Source: Acidimicrobiales bacterium
GTDB taxonomy: Bacteria > Actinomycetota > Acidimicrobiia > Acidimicrobiales > VFJN01
Direction: 5' to 3'
Assembly: GCA_016936035.1 (NCBI GenBank)
Contig: JAFGPU010000115.1
Span: 1 to 9,554 of the forward strand
Length of the DNA: 9,554 nucleotides
Positions within the stretch are counted from its first letter, which is position 1; each line of letters starts with the position of its first letter. This document shows positions 1 through 6,694 of the stretch, piece after piece. The translations under genes were made by a program, and so were the position numbers. The notes under the pieces were generated by a model. That model was not told the DNA's origin. It ran no database searches and saw only the letters and a list, made by a program, of their open reading frames with translations.

Positions 1-1
1 C

Positions 2-67
2 GCCACGGCGGCGATGCCGGCCGACGACCGGGACAGGACCGAACCGCTGCGCCGCCGGGGCCGCTGA
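2..67 (+). CDS. Possible C-terminal end of an unidentified gene (cut by the window start)
   Basis: Reading + from base 2 gives 21 residues ending RRRGR and then TGA at 65-67. Twenty of these 21 codons end in G or C, clearly more than in the other two forward frames, and this is the usual coding signature in such GC-rich DNA. The visible tail is charged and Arg-rich and carries no recognisable motif, so no function can be given. If real, it converges on the MMPL gene that ends at 146. The stretch is short, so it could be chance. Confidence 0.35.
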   Translation, partial: ATAAMPADDRDRTEPLRRRGR

Positions 68-90
68 CCCGGTCACAGCGCCACGGGCTG

Positions 91-123
91 GCGGTCGGAC
101 GGCGACGACGGCAACCCGACCGC
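91..123. terminator. Inverted repeat between convergent gene ends, weak terminator candidate
   Basis: GCGGTCGG at 91-98 pairs perfectly with CCGACCGC at 116-123 around a 17-nt loop. It sits between the presumed + strand gene end (67) and the - strand MMPL stop (146), where a bidirectional terminator would be expected. There is no T tract on either side and the loop is long, so this is only a candidate. Confidence 0.25.
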
Positions 124-145
124 GCTCACCTCTGCGGACGCGTGG

Positions 146-2410
146 TCAGGCAGCGGCGACGGGAACCCGCTCGGCCCGACGGGCCTCGGCGTCCGGGCGC
201 ATCTCGGGCGCCGGCAGGCCACCGGTGCCCTCGATGTCGAGGTGCGGCAGCAGGCGGTCGAGCCACCGGGGCAGCCACCAGTTGGCCTCGCCCATCAGCC
301 GCATCGTGGCGGGCACGAGGATGACCCGCACGATGGTGGCGTCCACCAGCACGGCCGTGGCCAGTCCCACGCCGAACATCTTGATGATGGGCTGGGGGCC
401 GAGGACGAAGCCGCTGAACACGAGGATCATGATCAGCGCGGCCGAGGTGATGACACGGGCGGTCGACGAGATGCCGTTGATGACCGCCCGCCGGTTGCCC
501 CGGCCGTCGAGGTGCTCCTCACGGATGCGGGACAGCAGGAACACCTCGTAGTCCATCGACAGACCGAACAGCACGGCGAACATGAACATCGGGACGAACG
601 ACACGATCGGCACGGTCTCGTCGAGCCCGATCAGGCTGCGTCCCCATCCCCACTGGAAGACGGCCACCACGACGCCGTAGGCCGCGCCGATCGACAGCAG
701 GTTCATGAGCGCCGCCTTGAGCGGCACCAGCACCGACCGGAACACGGCCATGAGCAGCAGGAAGCTCAGCCCCACCACCGCGGCGATGAAGACGGGCAGC
801 CGGCTGGCCACCTTGTCGGACAGGTCGATGAACACCGCGGTGAGGCCGCCGATGTAGGCCTCCGAGCCGGTGCCGTCGAGGGCGGCCGGCACGACGTCGT
901 CACGCAGGCGGTGCACCAGCTCGGTGGTCGCCTCGTCCTGGGGGGCATCGGTGGGGACGACGGTCACGATGGCGGCGTCGCCGGCGTCGTTGACCTCGGG
1001 CGGGGCGACGACTGCCACGGCGGGGTCGGCGGCCAGGCCCTGGCCGAGCGCGTCGAGGGCCGCCGCGTCGGCCGCCGCGTCGCCGGTGAGCTCGACCGAC
1101 AGCAGCAAGGGCCCGTTGAAGCCCTCGCCGAACGCCTGGGCGGTGAGGTCGTAGGCCTTGCGGGTGGTGGTGGAGGGCGGGTTGGTGCCGGCGTCGGTCT
1201 GACCGAGGCGCATCGACAGCAGGGGTGCCGCCGCCACCAGGAGCACGAGGGTGGCCGCGACCAGCCACGGCCAGGGATGGGTGGTCACGTGGTCGCCCCA
1301 CCGCTGCCACCGGTCGGGGCGCAGGTCGGCCGAGGCGCCGAGCCGGGTGAGTCGCTCGCGCCACTCGTCGTCGGTGGCCTCGCGCCGGCGCGTCCAGGGC
1401 AGCGACGCGTGCAGCAGGCGCAGCCCGGCGAACCCGAGGAGCGCGGGCAGCAGGGTGATCGAGGCCAGGACCATGACGGCCACGACCAGGGCCGACGCGA
1501 ACCCCATCGCCGTCACCGCGGGGATGCCGGCGAGGGCGAGGCCGAGGATGGCGATGACGACGGTGCCGCCGGCGAACACGACGGCCTGGCCGGCGGTGGC
1601 GGTGGCCCGCCCGGCGGCGTCGGCCACCGTGAGCCCGCTGCGCAGCTCGCTGCGGTACCGGGTGACGATGAACAGGGCGTAGTCGATGCCGACGCCCATG
1701 CCGATCATGGTCGCCAGCGTCCCCGATTCGGCGGGGATGTCGAAGACCAGCCCGGCCAGCAGGATCAGCGCCGTGCTGAAGCCGAGCCCGACGGCGGCGA
1801 TGCCGATGGGCAGCCCCATGGCGATGATCGATCCGAAGGCGACCAGCAGGATGATCACCGCGCCGGCGACGCCGATCAGCTCGGCGGCGCCGGTCTCGGG
1901 GTGCGCGGCGTACTGGGGCAGGTCACCACCCAGCTCGACCTGCAGGCCGGTGGCTCGGGTCGGCTCGACGGCCTCCTCGAGCTGCTCGTAGGCCTCGGTG
2001 CCGAGCTCGCTGGTGTCGCCGTCGTACTGCACCCGGGCGATCGCCGTGCGGCCGTCCTCGGACACCAGGCCCCCGGCCTGCGGGTCGAGGACCGTCAGCA
2101 CCCGGGGCAGGTCCTCGAGCCGGTCGACGAGGTCGCCGAGCGCCTGCTGGTTGTCGGGATCGGTCAGGCTCGCGTCCTCGGTGTGCACCACCACCTGGGC
2201 GGTGCCGCCCGACGCCTCGGGAAACCGCTCGGTGAGGACGTCCAGGGCCTGCTGCGACTCGACCGAGGGGATGCGGAAGTCGTCGGAGTACCCGCCGCCG
2301 AGGGCGCCGACGCCCGCCCACGCGAGGACGGCCGCGATCAGCCAGCCCACGAGGACGAGCCCGCGGCGCCGCACCGCGAACCGGCCGAGGCGATGCAGGG
2401 CTCGGGACAT
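146..2410 (-). CDS. MMPL/RND-family membrane transporter
   Basis: A complete 754-residue member of the MMPL branch of the RND superfamily, which uses the proton gradient to export lipids or other hydrophobic compounds across the cytoplasmic membrane. The layout is a two-fold repeat: TM1 at about 14-33, a soluble domain at about 35-175, a TM bundle at about 178-330, a charged cytoplasmic linker at about 335-378, TM7 at about 379-400, a second soluble domain at about 402-535, and a second TM bundle at about 537-706. The family's proton-relay signatures are present in TM4 (GMGVGIDYALF, D243/Y244) and TM10 (LFGLSMDYEVF, D620/Y621). The tail is short and charged. The ATG at 2408-2410 starts a normal N-terminus, MSRALHRLGRFAVRRRGLVL, but no clear SD precedes it. 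The gene is divergent from a TetR gene across 99 bp with inverted repeats, so local repression is likely. The substrate cannot be told from sequence; a drug-export role is also possible. Confidence 0.93.
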   Translation of the reverse strand: MSRALHRLGRFAVRRRGLVLVGWLIAAVLAWAGVGALGGGYSDDFRIPSVESQQALDVLTERFPEASGGTAQVVVHTEDASLTDPDNQQALGDLVDRLEDLPRVLTVLDPQAGGLVSEDGRTAIARVQYDGDTSELGTEAYEQLEEAVEPTRATGLQVELGGDLPQYAAHPETGAAELIGVAGAVIILLVAFGSIIAMGLPIGIAAVGLGFSTALILLAGLVFDIPAESGTLATMIGMGVGIDYALFIVTRYRSELRSGLTVADAAGRATATAGQAVVFAGGTVVIAILGLALAGIPAVTAMGFASALVVAVMVLASITLLPALLGFAGLRLLHASLPWTRRREATDDEWRERLTRLGASADLRPDRWQRWGDHVTTHPWPWLVAATLVLLVAAAPLLSMRLGQTDAGTNPPSTTTRKAYDLTAQAFGEGFNGPLLLSVELTGDAAADAAALDALGQGLAADPAVAVVAPPEVNDAGDAAIVTVVPTDAPQDEATTELVHRLRDDVVPAALDGTGSEAYIGGLTAVFIDLSDKVASRLPVFIAAVVGLSFLLLMAVFRSVLVPLKAALMNLLSIGAAYGVVVAVFQWGWGRSLIGLDETVPIVSFVPMFMFAVLFGLSMDYEVFLLSRIREEHLDGRGNRRAVINGISSTARVITSAALIMILVFSGFVLGPQPIIKMFGVGLATAVLVDATIVRVILVPATMRLMGEANWWLPRWLDRLLPHLDIEGTGGLPAPEMRPDAEARRAERVPVAAA

Positions 2411-2431
2411 AAGATGAGGCTACGGAGAAAG

Positions 2432-2463
2432 TGACAGCTTCTGCCATATAGCAGGGAGTGTCA
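2432..2463. promoter_or_regulatory. Imperfect 32-bp palindrome, likely TetR operator
   Basis: The symmetric blocks are TGACA (2432-2436), CTGC (2441-2444), ATAT (2446-2449), GCAG (2451-2454) and TGTCA (2459-2463), so 22 of 32 bases obey two-fold symmetry about 2447/2448. It lies in the shared promoter gap between the MMPL gene and the divergent TetR gene and contains the gap's only AT-rich core. This is the position and kind of symmetry expected of an operator for the dimeric TetR protein encoded next door. Binding is inferred, not shown. Confidence 0.55.
2445..2453 (-). promoter_or_regulatory. Possible extended -10 promoter element for the MMPL gene
   Basis: On the - strand this reads TGC followed by TATATG, resembling the extended -10 form TGnTATAAT, 34 bp before the MMPL start codon. 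No good -35 box is found at 17 bp; GTGACT at a 15-bp spacing is the nearest. The element lies at the centre of the 2432-2463 palindrome, so a bound repressor would block it. Assigned by eye only. Confidence 0.3.
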
Positions 2464-2478
2464 TCAGTCACTCCCTGC
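2451..2478. promoter_or_regulatory. Perfect 10-bp inverted repeat overlapping the first palindrome
   Basis: GCAGGGAGTG (2451-2460) is exactly inverted as CACTCCCTGC (2469-2478) around TCATCAGT. It shares its left arm with the right half of the 2432-2463 palindrome, so the two dyads cannot both be used by one dimer in the same way. It may be a second operator site. In the tetR leader RNA it could also form a stable hairpin ending 31 nt before the ATG at 2510. A wider pair, GATGAGGC (2413-2420) and GCCTCATC (2477-2484), encloses both. Confidence 0.5.
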
Positions 2479-2509
2479 CTCATCTGGTCCACCCCGTCCC
2501 GAGGTCGCC

Positions 2510-3106
2510 ATGTCCACCACCGCCACCGGCCTGCGCGAGCGCAAGAAGGAGCGCACCCGGCGCGCCATCGCCGACGTCGCGCTCGACCTGTTCGAGTCGC
2601 GTGGCTACGGGCAGACCACGGTCGACGACATCGCCGCGGCCGCCGACGTGTCACCGCGCACGTTCTTCCGCTACTTCGCCAGCAAGGACGAGGCGGTGTT
2701 CGAACGCGCCGACGACGTGCGCGAGGCCTTCACCGCCCTGCTGTCCTCGCGCCCCGACGACGAGCCGCTGCTCGTGTCGCTCCGCGAGATCGGCAACGCC
2801 CTCATCTCCCGCGAGCTGGTCGACGAGGCGCGGCTCCGCCGGCTGCTCGTGCTCATCCAGGCCGAGCCGGCCCTGCGCAGCCGCTACAACCACCTCATCG
2901 ACCTCATCGAGAGCGAGCTCACCGTGTGGGCGGCCGACCGCCTGGGTGCCGCACCGACCGACCTGCGCCCCCGCCTCGTCGCCGCCGCCGTGCTCGCCGC
3001 CCGCCGGGTCGCCACCGACACGTGGCTCGAGTCGCCGGGCGAGGACCTGGCCGACCACATGGCCCGCGCCATCGACCTGCTCGCCGCCGGCCTGACCGAC
3101 GGGTGA
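2510..3106 (+). CDS. TetR/AcrR-family transcriptional regulator (divergent from the MMPL gene)
   Basis: A 198-residue protein of normal TetR length. A basic N-terminal arm (RERKKERTRRAI, about 9-20) leads into the three-helix DNA-binding domain, with the helix-turn-helix at about 37-61 (TVDDIAAAADVSPRTFFRYF, then ASKDE). The rest is the helical ligand-binding and dimerisation part typical of the family. The ATG at 2510 is preceded by GAGG at 2501-2504, a well-spaced SD. The gene is divergent from the MMPL transporter and the 99-bp gap holds nested inverted repeats, so the likely role is to repress both genes until a ligand binds, as in many TetR/exporter pairs. The ligand is unknown. The 3' end meets the end of the polymerase gene with 21 bp between them. 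Confidence 0.92.
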   Translation: MSTTATGLRERKKERTRRAIADVALDLFESRGYGQTTVDDIAAAADVSPRTFFRYFASKDEAVFERADDVREAFTALLSSRPDDEPLLVSLREIGNALISRELVDEARLRRLLVLIQAEPALRSRYNHLIDLIESELTVWAADRLGAAPTDLRPRLVAAAVLAARRVATDTWLESPGEDLADHMARAIDLLAAGLTDG

Positions 3107-3127
3107 GGCCCGCCGGCGCGAGCGGGG

Positions 3128-4030
3128 TCAGGCGCCGCCGGGGTCGGGCAGCTGCTGTTCGACCGTGAGGGTGTCGGCGAACAGGTCCCCCATCTCGTCG
3201 ACCCGCGCCAGCACGTCGGCCATCACGAACGACAGCGGCTCGCCCGCCGCCGTGGCCTCGACCTCGTCCCAGGACACGGGCGTCGACACCGTGGGCTGGG
3301 GCCGCGCCCGCAACGAGTACACCGCCACCGTCGTCTTGTGCCGGCTGTTCTGGCTCCAGTCGACCAGCACCTTGCCCGTGCGCAGGCTGCGCTTCATGTT
3401 GGACACGACGTGGTCGGGATGGGCCCGCTCGAGCAGCTGGGCCACCGCCAGCGCGAACGCCGAGGCCCGCCCGTGGGTGTGCGGGGTGTTGAGCGGCACG
3501 TAGACCTGCATGCCCTTCGACCCCGACGTCTTGGGAAACCCGACCAACCCGAACCCGTCGAGCACGTGGCGGATGTCGAGCGCCACGTCGGCGCAGTCGA
3601 CGATCGTGGCCCCCTCGCCGGGGTCGAGGTCGAACACGCACAGGGTCGGCGTGTCGATGTCGCCCCGCGCCATCGGCGCGTGGATCTCGAGTGCGGCCAT
3701 GTTGGCCGCCCACACCAGCGCCGCCGGCGAGTCGAGGCAGCAGTAGCGGATCGTGCCGTTGCGGTCGCCGGGTCCGGCCACCGTGCCCAACCACTCCGGT
3801 CGGTGCCCTGGGCATCGCTTCTCGAAGAACGAGCCGCCCTCGACGCCGTCGGGGAAGCGCCGCAGCGTGACCCCCCGACCGGCCAGGTGGGGCACCATGA
3901 CCGGGGCGATGCGGGCGTAGTAGTCGATGACCTCGGCCTTGGTGGTGCCCGCGGCCGGGTACAGCACCTTGTCGAGGTTCGAGAGCGTGAGCCGGTGCCC
4001 CTCGACCTCGACCGTCGCGTTGCTCGCCAC
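3128..4030 (-). CDS. ligD: LigD-type polymerase/primase domain protein of non-homologous end joining
   Basis: A 300-residue protein covering only the polymerase (archaeo-eukaryotic primase-like) domain of LigD, without ligase or phosphoesterase modules. In NHEJ this domain fills gaps and adds nucleotides, often ribonucleotides, at Ku-bound ends. Visible family marks are LSNLDKVLYP (16-25), the metal-binding pair in FDLDPGEG (D134, D136), KTSGSKG (167-173), the third acidic residue in VDWSQN (D224), and VSTPVSWDEV (248-257). In LigD Pol domains the segment after SGGKGL usually has His; here it reads SKGMQ, with Gln175. The start is GTG at 4028-4030, read as Met, preceded by GAGGA with good spacing. 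The gene follows ku by 24 bp and is probably co-transcribed with it. A ligase partner must be encoded elsewhere. The symbol refers to the Pol domain only. Confidence 0.9.
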   Translation of the reverse strand: MASNATVEVEGHRLTLSNLDKVLYPAAGTTKAEVIDYYARIAPVMVPHLAGRGVTLRRFPDGVEGGSFFEKRCPGHRPEWLGTVAGPGDRNGTIRYCCLDSPAALVWAANMAALEIHAPMARGDIDTPTLCVFDLDPGEGATIVDCADVALDIRHVLDGFGLVGFPKTSGSKGMQVYVPLNTPHTHGRASAFALAVAQLLERAHPDHVVSNMKRSLRTGKVLVDWSQNSRHKTTVAVYSLRARPQPTVSTPVSWDEVEATAAGEPLSFVMADVLARVDEMGDLFADTLTVEQQLPDPGGA

Positions 4031-4054
4031 CCGTGTCCTCGCCCGCGACCGGCG

Positions 4055-4996
4055 TCAGGCGGACTTGCGCTTGGGGGCGGCCTTCGAGCTCTTGGACGCC
4101 TTGCCGGCCTTGGACGCCTTCGACGACTTGCGGGCCTTGCCCCGCCCGCTGTCGCCGTCGCCCTCGGCCCGGCTCTCGTCGCCGGCCGCCTTGGCGCTGG
4201 GATGGCGACCCCGGGCCTCCTTGGCGTCGCGCACGCTGGCCTCGAGCGCGGCCATCAGGTCGACGACCTTGTCCTCGGCCACCGGCGCCGGCGTGGCGAC
4301 GACCTCTTCACCGGCCGCCTTGCGGTCGATCAGGTCGAGCACCTCGTTCCGGTACGTGTCCTCGAACTTCTCGGGCTCGAACGGCTCGGTCAGCGACTCG
4401 ATGAGCTGGGTGGCCATCTTCAGCTCGCGGTCGCTCACGTCGGTGTCGGCCACGTCCTCGCCGTCGACGAGCTGCTGGGGGTCGTTGAGCTCGTCGGCGT
4501 ACACCATCGTCGACATCACCAGCACGCCGTCCTTGGGTCGCAGCGCGGCCAGGTACTGCTTGGAGCGCATCACGAAGCGGGCGATCGCCACCTTGTTCTG
4601 CTGCTCCATCGCCTGGGTGAGCAGCGCGTAGGGCTTGCGCGCCGCCTTGTCGGGCGCCACGTAGTAGGCGGAGTCGTAGTAGACGGGATCGATCTCGTCG
4701 AGGTCGACGAACTGCTCGATGTCGATGCTGCGGGTGGCGACGGGATCGAGCGAGGCCAGCTCGTCGTCACCCACCAGGACGTACTCGCCGGAGCTGAGCT
4801 GGTAGCCCTTGGCGATGTCCTCGCTGGCCACCTCCTCGCCGTCGGCGGCGGACACCTTGCGGTACTGGATGCGGGCGCCGGTGCGCGTGTCGATCTGGTT
4901 GAAGTGCACGCTCTTGCGCGACACGGCGGTGAACAGCTTGATCGGGATGTTGACCAAGCCGAAGCTGATGGCGCCGCTCCACATGGCACGGGGCAT
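4055..4996 (-). CDS. ku: Ku DNA end-binding protein of bacterial NHEJ
   Basis: Bacterial Ku forms a homodimeric ring that loads on double-strand break ends and recruits LigD. The N-terminus MPRAMWSGAISFGLVNIPIK is diagnostic. The beta-barrel/ring core spans about 1-255, with the conserved stretches KPYALLTQAM (121-130) and EKFEDTYRNEVLDLI (209-223). From about 265 the protein becomes low-complexity, and 285-313 is a Lys/Ser/Ala-rich tail with repeated KASK-like units, as in other actinobacterial Ku proteins, where basic tails help DNA binding. Total length is 313 residues. I chose the ATG at 4996 rather than the in-frame ATG at 5038, because homology begins at MPRAMW and the longer form would start inside the inverted repeat at 5021-5043. 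The SD is poor (GGGGAA about 10 bases upstream), and a -10-like AATACT lies 6 nt before the ATG, so leaderless translation is possible. The polymerase gene follows after 24 bp. Confidence 0.95.
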   Translation of the reverse strand: MPRAMWSGAISFGLVNIPIKLFTAVSRKSVHFNQIDTRTGARIQYRKVSAADGEEVASEDIAKGYQLSSGEYVLVGDDELASLDPVATRSIDIEQFVDLDEIDPVYYDSAYYVAPDKAARKPYALLTQAMEQQNKVAIARFVMRSKQYLAALRPKDGVLVMSTMVYADELNDPQQLVDGEDVADTDVSDRELKMATQLIESLTEPFEPEKFEDTYRNEVLDLIDRKAAGEEVVATPAPVAEDKVVDLMAALEASVRDAKEARGRHPSAKAAGDESRAEGDGDSGRGKARKSSKASKAGKASKSSKAAPKRKSA

Positions 4997-5002
4997 GCAG
5001 GC

Positions 5003-5030
5003 AGTATTCCCCGCGGGAACCCGGATTGAA
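5003..5030 (-). promoter_or_regulatory. Possible ku promoter giving a leaderless mRNA
   Basis: On the - strand, TTCAAT (5030-5025) is followed after 16 bp by AATACT (5008-5003), which lies 6 nt before the ku ATG at 4996. A -10-like hexamer 6-7 nt before the start codon is the usual geometry of leaderless actinobacterial genes. Both hexamers match the consensus only partly, so confidence is low. Confidence 0.25.
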
Positions 5031-5043
5031 CAGGCCAATCCGG
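5021..5043. terminator. Perfect 8-bp inverted repeat after the tetR stop, terminator or operator
   Basis: CCGGATTG (5021-5028) is inverted exactly as CAATCCGG (5036-5043) around a 7-nt loop. It starts 2 bp after the stop codon of the operon's last gene (5046-5048) and ends 24 bp before the ku ATG. A compact stem-loop at this place suits transcription termination of the transporter operon, though no T tract follows. It also overlaps a possible ku -35 region, so an operator is the alternative. Confidence 0.4.
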
Positions 5044-5045
5044 CG

Positions 5046-5648
5046 TCAGCGCGCGGGCGTGCGGGGAAGCTTGCCCACGCCGTTCCACAGCGCGCTGGTC
5101 AGCAGCATCGCCGCGTGGTCGAGCGAGCACGGACGGTGCGCGATCCACTCTGTCGCTGCCGCCTCGAGCATGCCGATCACCCCTCGGGCGAGCAGGCGCT
5201 CGGCCGGTCCCCCGCCCCAGGCGTCGGCGATGCGCTGGCAGCGCTCCCGGCGCGCCGCCTCCACCACCGGGTGGGTGACGGCGCCGGCCGCGGCGAACAG
5301 GCGCCACGAGTCCGCGTTCTGGTCGGCGAGCTCGAGGAAGTGGCGCACCACCGAGCCCAGGCGGGCCTCGTCGACGGGCGCGTCCGCGAGCAACGACGAC
5401 AGATCGGCGTCGAGCCCGCTCAGGCTGTGCAGGTACACGGCGGCGACGAGCTCGCCGCGGTCGCCGAAGTAGGCGTACACGAGCGATCGCGACACGCCGG
5501 CGGCGCTGGCCACCTCGTCGAAGCGCACGGTCGCGGGGTCGCGTCCCCGGAACACGTCGGCCGCCGCCGCGACGATCTGCGCCCGACGCGCCGCCGGTTC
5601 GAGCCGCGACCGGCGGGGCTCTGGCGGGGTCGTCGCGGCGGGTTCCAT
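5046..5648 (-). CDS. TetR-family transcriptional regulator, last gene of the Opp/Dpp-type operon
   Basis: A 200-residue protein from the ATG at 5646-5648. After a Pro/Arg-rich leader (1-18) the TetR DNA-binding domain runs from about 19 to 66, with the helix-turn-helix at about 43-62 (FDEVASAAGVSRSLVYAYFG). A mostly helical effector domain (about 75-190) ends in a short basic tail. The start is separated from the stop of the upstream ATPase gene by only 2 bp (TAG-GG-ATG on the - strand), so it is likely translated by coupling to that gene and co-transcribed with the transporter. An in-frame extension upstream exists but overlaps the ATPase coding region and lacks TetR features. It could regulate the transporter operon in feedback or act on other genes; no operator is visible because the operon promoter lies outside the window. 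It shows no special likeness to the other TetR in the window beyond the DNA-binding domain. Confidence 0.88.
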   Translation of the reverse strand: MEPAATTPPEPRRSRLEPAARRAQIVAAAADVFRGRDPATVRFDEVASAAGVSRSLVYAYFGDRGELVAAVYLHSLSGLDADLSSLLADAPVDEARLGSVVRHFLELADQNADSWRLFAAAGAVTHPVVEAARRERCQRIADAWGGGPAERLLARGVIGMLEAAATEWIAHRPCSLDHAAMLLTSALWNGVGKLPRTPAR

Positions 5649-5650
5649 CC

Positions 5651-6694
5651 CTACGAGACGGTGGCCTCGGCCACCTCGGCGTCTGCCGGTGGTGCGACGT
5701 CGCCCACCAGCGGGAAGTGGCAGGCGACGAACTGCCCGTCCGCGACCTCGCGCACCTGGGGCTGCTCGAGGGCGCACCGCTCCTCGGCCCGGGGGCAGCG
5801 GGTGCGGAACCGGCACCCGCTCGGGGGCGCCAGCGGCGACGGCAGGTCGCCGGGCACCAGGCCGCTCGCGCTGGCGCGGACGGACGGGTCGGGCACGGGG
5901 ATGGCCGACAGCAGCGCCGCCGAGTACGGGTGGGCCGGCGCCGCGTAGAGGCGGTCGGGGTCGGCCACCTCGCACAGCTTGCCCAGGTACATCACCGCGA
6001 CGCGGTCGCTGACGTTCTTGACCACGGCCAGGTCGTGCGTGATGAAGATCAGCGTCAGCCCGTACTGCTGCTTGAGGTCCTCGAGCAGGTTCAGGATCTG
6101 GGCCTGCACCGACACGTCGAGCGCCGAGACCGGCTCGTCACAGATCACGACCTTGGGCTCGAGCACGAGGGCGCGGGCGATCGAGATGCGCTGGCACTGG
6201 CCGCCCGAGAACTCGTGCGGCCGCTTGTCGCGGGCCACGGACGGGTCGAGCCCCACCGTCTCGAGGGCCTCGTCGACCCGGGCGCGACGCTCGGCGTCGT
6301 TGCCCTGCTTCCAGACCTTGAGCGGGGCGCCCACGATGTCGGCCACCCGGCGCCGGGGGTTGAGCGAGCTGATCGGGTCCTGGAACACGATCTGCAGGCG
6401 CGGGCGCAGCTTGCGCAGCTGCTCGCCGCGCATGGCCGTCAGCTCGCGCCCCTCGAACAACACGGTGCCTGACGTCGGCGCCGGCAGTTGCATGATGGCG
6501 CGGGCCGCCGTCGACTTGCCGCACCCGCTCTCGCCCACCAGGCCGAGCGTCTCGCCCTCGGCGACGTCGAGGCTGAGGTCGGCTACCGCGGACACCTTCT
6601 GCCCGCCGGCCGACGGGAAGTCGACCACCAGGTGCTCGACCCGCAGCAGCACGTCGTCGGCCGAGCGGAGGTGCGCTGTGCCCGTGCCGGCCAT
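5651..6694 (-). CDS. Opp/Dpp-type ABC transporter ATP-binding protein (F subunit)
   Basis: One of two nucleotide-binding subunits that drive peptide/nickel-class import at the inner face of the membrane. It has 347 residues. Visible motifs are Walker A GESGCGKST (54-62), Q-loop FQDP (Q105), the ABC signature FSGGQCQR (162-169), Walker B VVICDEP (E187), D-loop SALD (190-193) and switch His220. The C-terminal oligopeptide/dipeptide extension follows (AHPYSAALLSAIP, 254-266) with Cys at 294, 300, 307 and 325, the spacing that holds an iron-sulphur cluster in characterised Opp/Dpp ATPases. The signature has Cys167 where Arg or Gln is usual. The ATG at 6692-6694 overlaps the stop of a 28-codon linker ORF (TGATG); GGGGGA upstream may serve as SD. 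The protein begins directly before the family's normal first strand (LLRVEHLVVDF). The TetR gene follows after 2 bp. The substrate cannot be told from the ATPase. Confidence 0.93.
   Translation of the reverse strand: MAGTGTAHLRSADDVLLRVEHLVVDFPSAGGQKVSAVADLSLDVAEGETLGLVGESGCGKSTAARAIMQLPAPTSGTVLFEGRELTAMRGEQLRKLRPRLQIVFQDPISSLNPRRRVADIVGAPLKVWKQGNDAERRARVDEALETVGLDPSVARDKRPHEFSGGQCQRISIARALVLEPKVVICDEPVSALDVSVQAQILNLLEDLKQQYGLTLIFITHDLAVVKNVSDRVAVMYLGKLCEVADPDRLYAAPAHPYSAALLSAIPVPDPSVRASASGLVPGDLPSPLAPPSGCRFRTRCPRAEERCALEQPQVREVADGQFVACHFPLVGDVAPPADAEVAEATVS

Noticed and set aside
242..2434. Very long + strand open frame opposite the MMPL gene (730 codons)
   Set aside because: The product is a Gln/His/Arg/Gly-rich low-complexity string typical of the antisense of a GC-rich membrane-protein gene, while the - strand frame shows clear MMPL motifs.
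3109..3126. CCCGC/GCGGG stem between the convergent tetR and polymerase gene ends
   Set aside because: Only 5 bp in very GC-rich DNA with an 8-nt loop and no T tract; such pairs arise often by chance here.
4055..4140. Repeated Lys/Ser/Ala codons at the ku 3' end as a possible DNA repeat
   Set aside because: These encode the low-complexity basic tail that is usual in Ku; the repeat is at protein level and imperfect in DNA.
5010..5017. Palindrome CCCGCGGG upstream of ku
   Set aside because: An 8-bp GC-only palindrome is expected by chance at this composition and has no further symmetry around it.
3338..5029. 563-codon + strand open frame spanning the polymerase and ku genes
   Set aside because: It runs antisense through two well-recognised genes and has no motif; long antisense frames are expected at this GC content.
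4997..5038. Longer ku start at 5038 (14 extra residues)
   Set aside because: The extension MACSIRVPAGNTAC is not Ku-like and would start inside the inverted repeat; the family N-terminus begins at 4996.
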